A DNA stretch of 7,465 bases, taken from an uncultured Flavobacterium sp. (lineage in GTDB: Bacteria > Bacteroidota > Bacteroidia > Flavobacteriales > Flavobacteriaceae). Location: the NCBI GenBank assembly GCA_946479395.1, contig CAMLFV010000129.1, forward strand, positions 1 to 7,465, given 5' to 3'. This document shows, in pieces, positions 1 to 5,600 of this stretch. The notes below the pieces were generated by a model. That model was given only the letters and a program-made list of their open reading frames with translations. It did no database searches and was not told where the DNA came from. Each line of letters starts with the position of its first letter. Within the stretch, counting starts at the first letter, position 1. The position numbers and the translations under genes were made by a program.

Positions 1-258
1 AAAACAAACCGTTTGTTGGTGGTAGATGAAGATGTACCGGGTGGTGCATCGGCTTATATTCTACAGCAGATTGTAGATGTTCAAGAAGGATACAAATTTT
101 TAGACAGCAAACCAGAAACATTAGCTGCAAAACCACACAGACCGGCTTACGGAACCGATGGTGATTATTTCTCAAAACCATCGGCAGAAGATGTTTTCGA
201 AAAAGTTTATGCCATTATGGGCGAAGCAAATCCAAAAAAATACCCAAGTTTATACTAA
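1..258 (+). CDS. 2-oxoacid dehydrogenase E1, transketolase-like C-terminal tail (5' end outside window)
   Basis: This is the last 85 codons of a gene entering from the left edge; the frame is open from base 1 and stops with TAA at 256-258. It begins [15 protein letters not shown], a strand of the transketolase C-terminal fold, and ends in a segment with [19 protein letters not shown] and a terminal KKYPSLY. From memory this closely resembles the end of the fused alpha/beta E1 component of 2-oxoacid dehydrogenases in Bacteroidota, a protein of about 650-690 residues often annotated as branched-chain 2-oxoacid dehydrogenase or as dehydrogenase E1 component. Such enzymes use thiamine diphosphate to decarboxylate a 2-oxoacid and pass the acyl group to the lipoyl E2 partner in the cytoplasm. 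The C-terminal domain helps form the subunit interface rather than the cofactor site, so substrate choice (pyruvate or branched-chain acids) cannot be read here. The TTG at 13 is an internal Leu codon, not a start. Confidence 0.85.
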   Translation, partial: KTNRLLVVDEDVPGGASAYILQQIVDVQEGYKFLDSKPETLAAKPHRPAYGTDGDYFSKPSAEDVFEKVYAIMGEANPKKYPSLY

Positions 259-344
259 ACAGATCAGAGAAAATAGACAAAAGATGAAAGACTAATTTTT
301 AATCTTTTATTTTTTAAAATATCATAAATAGTTTCTATTACATT

Positions 345-371
345 AAGCACCTTATTTAGGTGCTTTTTTTT
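345..371 (+). terminator. Intrinsic terminator of the E1 gene
   Basis: AAGCACC (345-351) pairs with GGTGCTT (359-365), and one further T-A pair (352/358) closes a five-base loop. An unbroken T tract covers 364-371. It lies 87 bases after the E1 stop codon and is the only good hairpin plus T-tract in the gap, so it most likely ends the E1 transcript. The rest of the 259-344 interval is AT-rich with no coding sign. Confidence 0.8.
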
Positions 372-378
372 ATATTTG
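371..378 (+). promoter_or_regulatory. Candidate Bacteroidota -7 element for the membrane protein gene
   Basis: TATATTTG is a perfect match to the TAnnTTTG element recognised by the primary sigma factor of Bacteroidota. It sits 18 bases before the ATG at 397, implying a very short leader. No TTG is present at the usual -33 distance; that stretch is occupied by the preceding terminator hairpin. The call therefore rests on the -7 element alone, and in AT-rich DNA such a match can occur by chance. Confidence 0.45.
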
Positions 379-396
379 ATAAATTATTAATGTATA

Positions 397-1194
397 ATGA
401 AATACAATCCGTTTAAAATTATAATCTGGGTGCTGTTTTTAGTTTTTGTTTTGCTAAACAGCGTGCGCTTATTTATTTACGGTTTTGTAATCAGTTTTAT
501 GATTGTGATTATCGACCGTGCTTTTTTTGGAACACGCAAAAGATCCGATACACAATTTTTAAATCTGTTCTTAACTTTTACGTCGATTTTTGCACTATGT
601 TATACTTTTTCGCCTTTTTTCAGATCGATCGAATTTAAAATATCGCATCCACGCTGGGAAAAGCTCGAGATCGTTTCGGTAGAAAAATCGGTTACGCAAA
701 AAGTATCAACACCCTTTAATTTTTTAGAGAAAGAATACACAAATATTACCGTAAATTATATTGATGAATTCGGAAAAGTTCAAGCAAAAGACGAAGAAAT
801 CAAGCATTATGCTATATTAGGTTTTGAACCGTTGTTCAACAAAAAATCAATTGAAAACGAATTAGATTATATCCATAGTCGCAGTTTAAATAAACTCATC
901 AATAAAAAAGCGATCAACCTATACCAGCATCCATCAAAAGATAAAATGAAAGTCTTTAAAGGGAATTATGCTTTTGCGCTGCGCCATTCCATAGGTTTCC
1001 AAATTGCGTTGCTAATAACTTATATTTTGTTTGTATCGCTTACGGTTTACTGTATTTATAAATTTAATCATTTGGCAACCGCATTAAAATCATCAAACTT
1101 AAAAGAACAAAAATCAGCTTATATCATCTTACTTATTTTCATTTACAGTTATTTGGTGGTTGGTATTACGGTTGTGCATTATTTAAAATTTTAA
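397..1194 (+). CDS. Unrecognised multi-pass membrane protein
   Basis: A 265-residue protein I cannot assign to a named family. The N-terminal 7-39 region is a long hydrophobic stretch, long enough for two tight helices. A basic segment (RKR, 47-49) follows, then a third helix at about 55-75. Residues 76-198 form a soluble, beta-prone domain with the pattern VNYIDEFGKV near 119-128 and INLYQHPSKDK near 173-183. Two more helices lie at about 199-222 and 241-262, separated by a lysine-rich loop. The positive-inside rule puts the N-terminus and both basic loops in the cytoplasm and the 120-residue domain in the periplasm. The order (helix, beta domain with a late YxHP-like motif, helix) loosely recalls DUF3592-type proteins, but this is weak. 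There is no signal peptidase site. The ATG follows an AT-rich leader with no Shine-Dalgarno sequence; an overlapping ATG at 390 opens only eight codons. No terminator hairpin follows, so transcripts may run into the next gene. Confidence 0.75.
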   Translation: MKYNPFKIIIWVLFLVFVLLNSVRLFIYGFVISFMIVIIDRAFFGTRKRSDTQFLNLFLTFTSIFALCYTFSPFFRSIEFKISHPRWEKLEIVSVEKSVTQKVSTPFNFLEKEYTNITVNYIDEFGKVQAKDEEIKHYAILGFEPLFNKKSIENELDYIHSRSLNKLINKKAINLYQHPSKDKMKVFKGNYAFALRHSIGFQIALLITYILFVSLTVYCIYKFNHLATALKSSNLKEQKSAYIILLIFIYSYLVVGITVVHYLKF

Positions 1195-1240
1195 TTGTTG
1201 CAACCAGATTAAATTAAATAGATTACATTAAAAAATTCAC

Positions 1241-1248
1241 TAACTTTG
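1241..1248 (+). promoter_or_regulatory. Candidate -7 promoter element of the alpha-oxoamine synthase gene
   Basis: TAACTTTG matches TAnnTTTG exactly and lies 23 bases before the ATG at 1272, a typical distance in Flavobacteriaceae. Transcription would start near 1253-1255, giving a short A-rich leader (ending AAACAAATAAA) without a Shine-Dalgarno sequence. The -33 region (about 1215-1224) lacks a clear TTG; the nearest ones, at 1195 and 1198, are too far away. The rest of 1195-1271 holds nothing else I can support. Confidence 0.55.
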
Positions 1249-1271
1249 CACGGTTTTAAAAAACAAATAAA

Positions 1272-2537
1272 ATGGTTAAAGATTTATTTGAAAGAATTCA
1301 CGATAATAAAGGTCCGTTAGGAAAATGGGCTTCACAGGCAGAAGGTTACTTTGTATTTCCTAAATTAGAAGGGAAATTAGGACCAAGAATGCAATTTCAA
1401 GGGAAAGAAGTTTTAAACTGGTCTATTAACGACTATTTAGGTTTGGCTACGCATCCTGAAGTAATGAAAGCAGATGCTGATGCAGCAGCAGAATTTGGTG
1501 CAGCTTATCCAATGGGTGCACGTATGATGTCTGGACATACAGATTGGCACGAAAAATTACAAAACGAATTAGCTGCTTTTGTACACAAAGAAGCTGCATA
1601 TTTGTTGAATTTTGGTTACCAGGGGATGGTTTCTACCATTGATGCTTTGGTTACTAAAAACGACGTAATTGTTTACGATGTTGATTCGCATGCATGTATT
1701 ATCGACGGTGTTCGTTTGCACATGGGTAAACGTTTTACTTACAAACATAACGATGTAGAGTCTTTAGAAAAGAATTTACAGCGTGCAACTAAAATGGCAG
1801 AAGAACAAAACGGAGGTATTTTGGTTATTACCGAAGGTGTGTTTGGTATGCGCGGTCAGCAAGGTAAATTAAAAGAAATTGTTGCTTTAAAACAAAAATA
1901 CAATTTCCGTTTACTGGTTGATGATGCACACGGTTTTGGAACATTAGGAAAAACAGGAGCCGGAGCGGGCGAGGAACAGGAATGTCAAGATGGTATCGAT
2001 GTGTACTTTTCAACGTTCGCAAAATCAATGGCATCAATAGGGGCATTTATTGCTGCAGATCAAGATATTATCGATTACTTAAAATACAACCTGCGTTCGC
2101 AAATGTTTGCTAAAGCATTGCCAATGATTTTGGTAAAAGGAGCTTTAAAACGTTTACAATTGTTAAGAGAAAACCCAAGTTTAAAAGATACATTATGGGA
2201 TAACGTAAACCGTTTGCAAAATGGTTTAAAAGATCGTGGATTTAATATTGGTGATACAAACACTTGCGTTACTCCGGTTTATTTAGAAGGATCGATCCCA
2301 GAAGCGATGATTATGGTAAACGATTTACGTGAAAATTACGGAATCTTTTTATCAATTGTAGTGTATCCGGTAATCCCGAAAGGAATTATTTTATTACGTG
2401 TAATTCCAACAGCATCGCATACTTTTGATGATATCGATCAAACTTTAGCAGCTTTTGAAGCTATTCGTGGCAAATTAGTTGATGGTACTTATAAGAAAAT
2501 TGCTGCCGAAACTACTGTTGACATGGAAGCGCAATAA
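1272..2537 (+). CDS. PLP-dependent alpha-oxoamine synthase (serine palmitoyltransferase or cysteate acyltransferase type)
   Basis: A complete 421-residue fold-type I PLP enzyme. The family condenses an amino acid with an acyl thioester, releasing CO2 and forming an alpha-oxoamine. Visible landmarks: NDYLGLATHPEV (53-64); YPMGARMMSGH (79-89), including the glycine-rich substrate loop; H140, in the position of the His that stacks on the PLP ring; VDDAHGFGTLG (216-226), with D217 and H220 as cofactor contacts; and STFAKSMASIG (247-257), where K251 is the expected Schiff-base lysine. The C-terminal PVIPKGIILLRVIPTASHT (366-384) carries the conserved Arg (376) expected to bind the substrate carboxylate. 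Length is slightly above the usual 390-400. Relatives include glycine C-acetyltransferase, 8-amino-7-oxononanoate synthase, serine palmitoyltransferase and the flavobacterial cysteate-fatty acyl transferase that makes capnine. No biotin or threonine genes are adjacent, and the sequence strongly resembles the widespread flavobacterial lipid-type paralogue, so a sphingolipid or sulfonolipid role is favoured; the exact amino acid substrate is unresolved. It is a monocistronic or loosely coupled unit with its own terminator. Confidence 0.88.
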   Translation: MVKDLFERIHDNKGPLGKWASQAEGYFVFPKLEGKLGPRMQFQGKEVLNWSINDYLGLATHPEVMKADADAAAEFGAAYPMGARMMSGHTDWHEKLQNELAAFVHKEAAYLLNFGYQGMVSTIDALVTKNDVIVYDVDSHACIIDGVRLHMGKRFTYKHNDVESLEKNLQRATKMAEEQNGGILVITEGVFGMRGQQGKLKEIVALKQKYNFRLLVDDAHGFGTLGKTGAGAGEEQECQDGIDVYFSTFAKSMASIGAFIAADQDIIDYLKYNLRSQMFAKALPMILVKGALKRLQLLRENPSLKDTLWDNVNRLQNGLKDRGFNIGDTNTCVTPVYLEGSIPEAMIMVNDLRENYGIFLSIVVYPVIPKGIILLRVIPTASHTFDDIDQTLAAFEAIRGKLVDGTYKKIAAETTVDMEAQ

Positions 2538-2558
2538 TTTTTGACGTTATAATATATG

Positions 2559-2587
2559 AAAACGCCCGAATTGTTCGGGCGTTTTTT
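2559..2587 (+). terminator. Strong intrinsic terminator after the alpha-oxoamine synthase
   Basis: AAAACGCCCGAA (2559-2570) and TTCGGGCGTTTT (2574-2585) form a perfect 12-bp stem with a three-base TTG loop, and the T run extends to 2587. It begins 21 bases after the stop codon. It isolates the lipid gene from the large gene downstream, so the latter needs its own promoter. Confidence 0.92.
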
Positions 2588-2595
2588 ATTGCGTT

Positions 2596-2618
2596 AGTTT
2601 CGCAAATTTGCTAAAACT
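2596..2618. promoter_or_regulatory. Imperfect inverted repeat, possible operator
   Basis: The left arm AGTTT-c-GCAAA and the right arm TTTGC-ta-AAACT are reverse complements apart from a one-base versus two-base interruption. The centre, GCAAATTTGC (2602-2611), is a perfect 10-bp palindrome. There is no T tract directly at its foot and the stem is AT-rich, so it is a poor terminator. It overlaps the only TTG (2608-2610) at a suitable distance from the candidate -7 elements of the next gene, where a repressor could block RNA polymerase. No regulator gene is visible in the window. Confidence 0.4.
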
Positions 2619-2641
2619 TTTTTTCTATATTTATAGCTTTA
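2608..2641 (+). promoter_or_regulatory. Candidate promoter of the large DUF4011/helicase gene
   Basis: TTG at 2608-2610 may serve as the -33 element. Two near-matches to TAnnTTTG follow: TATATTTA (2626-2633, gap of 15) and TAGCTTTA (2634-2641, gap of 23), each off only at the last base. Either would give a short leader ending in AGAAAAAAC before the ATG at 2656. Imperfect -7 elements suggest a weak or regulated promoter. The gap between the terminator and the ATG holds nothing else apart from the inverted repeat. Confidence 0.4.
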
Positions 2642-2655
2642 AATTCAGAAAAAAC

Positions 2656-5600
2656 ATGGGCGAATTATCAGCAATTACACTTATCAATATAAACAAACAA
2701 CCGTATTTTAATTATAGCTTTTGTGTAAACAACTACTCGTTTTTAGAAAGTGTTGTATGGCAGTTAGAAGGCAAATCTTTAGAAAACATTCGAATTGAAA
2801 TCACTTCACAATTGGGTTTGTTCGATGTTTTTGAAGAGCATCATGATACAATGCCTATTGGAAATCATTCCCTGCAAAATATAAAATTCAACTATGATTT
2901 ATCGTTTTTAAAACAATTGGTTGAACGTGATATCGATGTTATTTCGTTTAAAATATTCAGTAATAATGAACTAACATTTCAAACAACATTTGATTTACCT
3001 GTTCTTCCTGTTGATTATTTTGGTGGATTAAACGCGTATCCCGAACTTTTAGCAAGCTATGTTTTAGCGAATCATCCGTTAATTTATCAGATAAAATCAG
3101 ATGCTATTACAATTCTCGAAAAAAATAAACTGACGGCTTCTTTTGAAGGATATCAGTCACAAAATAAAGAACGCGTGTTGCAAATGGTTTCGGCTTTGTA
3201 TCAGGCAATGGTGAATTTGCAGTTGGTTTACAGCGCCATGCCGGCAAGTTTTGAAACAGAAGGACAACGAATTCGGTTGATTGATCAGGTGTTAGAAACA
3301 AAATTTGGAAATTGTATTGATATTTCCCTGCTTTTTGCGGCGTGTTTAGAAGCGGTTGATTTAAACCCAATTTTAGTAATTACCCGCGGTCATGCATTTG
3401 TTAGCGTTTGGTTAGATGATCAGCGATTTAACGATACCGTTACTTACGATACCACTGCTTTAACCAAGCGAATTGCTTTGGGAATCAAGGAAATTGCTCT
3501 TGTTGAAGCTACAAGTTTATGCAAAGGAAATCAATTGAAGTTTAAAGATGCAATGGTTTCAGCTGAAGCGCAAATGTTGCAGATAAACAATTTTTCAATG
3601 GCGATTGATATTAAAAATGCACGATCAAAAGGTATTCGTCCGTTGCCTGTTTATGTGGCAGAAGAAGTATCGAACGATGATATAAAATCGAAAATAACCT
3701 CTCATAAAATTGATAAAAAATTCGAAATCGGTACAATTTACGACGATCTCGATTTAGGCGAATCACAAAATCTAACCAAACAAAAAATTTGGGAGCGCAA
3801 GCTTTTAGATTTGTCGTTACGTAACAATCTACTTAACATTCGCTTTACAAAAAGCATGTTGCAATTGGTAGATTTAAACATAAATTTGCTGGAAGATCAT
3901 TTGGCAAACGGCAAATCGTTTACGCTTCAACCCAACAACAGTCAGCCAATTGCCGGTAAATACAATTTGTACACCGAACCGTTGCATGTAAGCGATCCGC
4001 TGTATCAATTCGCCGATTCAGAATTTAAATACAACCGTTTATACACACATTACCACCAAATTGAACTCGATGTTGTTTTAACGCATTTGTTTAGAAATGC
4101 CAAACTTGCCGAAGAAGAAAACGGAAAAAGTACACTTTATTTGGGTGTTGGTTTGCTAAAGTGGATCGAACCAAAAAATAAAGACATTCCACGCTTGGCT
4201 CCGTTGTTGTTGATTCCGGTTGAATTAAGTCGAAAATCAGTCAATGCTGCTTTTACCTTGCGAAGCCGCGAAGAAGAAACCATGATTAACATTACGTTGC
4301 TGGAATATTTAAGGCAGGAATATCAGTTAGATTTGTCGGGATTGGAAAATTTACCGATGGACGATGCTGGTGTGGATGTTAAAAAAGTACTGACACTATT
4401 TAGAAAAGAAATTTTAAATTTGAAAGGTTGGGATGTTTTAGAACAAACCGTTTTAGGCACTTTTTCATTCAATAAACTTATCTTATGGCAGGATATTTCC
4501 AAATTTTCAGAAGAAATTCAAAAAAGTCCGATTGTTAAGAGTTTGATCGATGGAAAATTACACGAAAGTTTAAATACCGATACACTGAATATTGATCTGG
4601 AAACGCTGCCTGCAAACTGGTTAACATTACCCATTGCTACAGATCATTCGCAGTTAGAAGCCGTTTTAAATGCCAATGGCAATAAAAGTTTTGTACTACA
4701 CGGACCGCCGGGAACGGGAAAATCGCAAACCATAACAAACATTATTGCCGATGCGTTGGCAAATAATAAAAAAGTACTGTTTGTTGCTGCGAAAAAAGCT
4801 GCTTTAGATGTGGTGCATACGCGATTGGATAAAATTGGTTTGGGTGCTTTTTGTTTGGAACTGCATTCTAATAAATCTAAAAAAAGCGATGTTTTGGTGC
4901 AGTTGGCGCAATCTTTAGCAGTGCCGCAAGATACCAATCAGATTAATTTTAACGAAGAAGCCAACAGAATCGATCAGCGAAAAACCGAATTAAGTCAATA
5001 CATTAACTTGTTGCACCAACCGTTAGCAATTGGTTGGACTTTGTACGATACCATTTCGTATTTGGATAGTAATGAAGTAGCGGTAGATCAGGAATTGATT
5101 TTAAAAGAAAATTTATTGCTTGTTGATACTTCTACTTGGAACAATTGGAAGGATTGGAGTTTTCAGATGGAAGGATTAACAGGAAAAATGAGCGATCATC
5201 CTTCAAAACATCCATTACGATTTATTTCGTTGCAAGAACAGAACTTTTCTCATAAAAATAACATTCAAGATGCTATTTCAGAATTTGAGAAAAGTACGCA
5301 GGAAATTGATAAATTAAACTCCGATTATAATTTTCCGTTTAAAGAACCTTACAATCATCAGGTTGCAGGTATTATTGAATTGTTGGAAAATTTGCAGAAT
5401 TTCAATGCAGATCAATCTGTTGTTGATGTGTTTTTTAATACTTCACAACTAAATGTTCTGAATAATTGGCTGGAACTGCAAACACAGTTTCAAACAAAAG
5501 AAGATCAGATTATTGTAAATTTCAATCCAAATATTTTAACTGCAAATACTTCAGAATTTGAACAAATCTGGAATCAGTCAAAACACACTTGGTTTTTGCC

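Noticed and set aside
279..308. AAAAGAT / ATCTTTT inverted repeat after the E1 stop codon
   Set aside because: The stem is short and AT-rich with a long loop; the downstream 345-371 hairpin is a much better terminator.
390..416. Eight-codon upstream open frame overlapping the start of the membrane protein gene
   Set aside because: It is too short and lacks a regulatory codon pattern; in AT-rich DNA such frames are common.
1197..1204. GTTGCAAC palindrome just after the membrane protein gene
   Set aside because: Eight bases with no T tract and no promoter element at a matching distance; easily a chance occurrence.
1828..2263. Two reverse-strand open frames (1828-2046 and 2075-2263)
   Set aside because: They lie entirely within the well-supported alpha-oxoamine synthase on the other strand and encode no recognisable motif.
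3107..3370. Reverse-strand open frame of 87 codons
   Set aside because: It is antisense to the transglutaminase-like domain, whose conserved motifs explain the sequence.
4644..4937. Reverse-strand open frame of 97 codons
   Set aside because: It is antisense to the Walker A region of the helicase; the conserved motif there fixes the coding strand.
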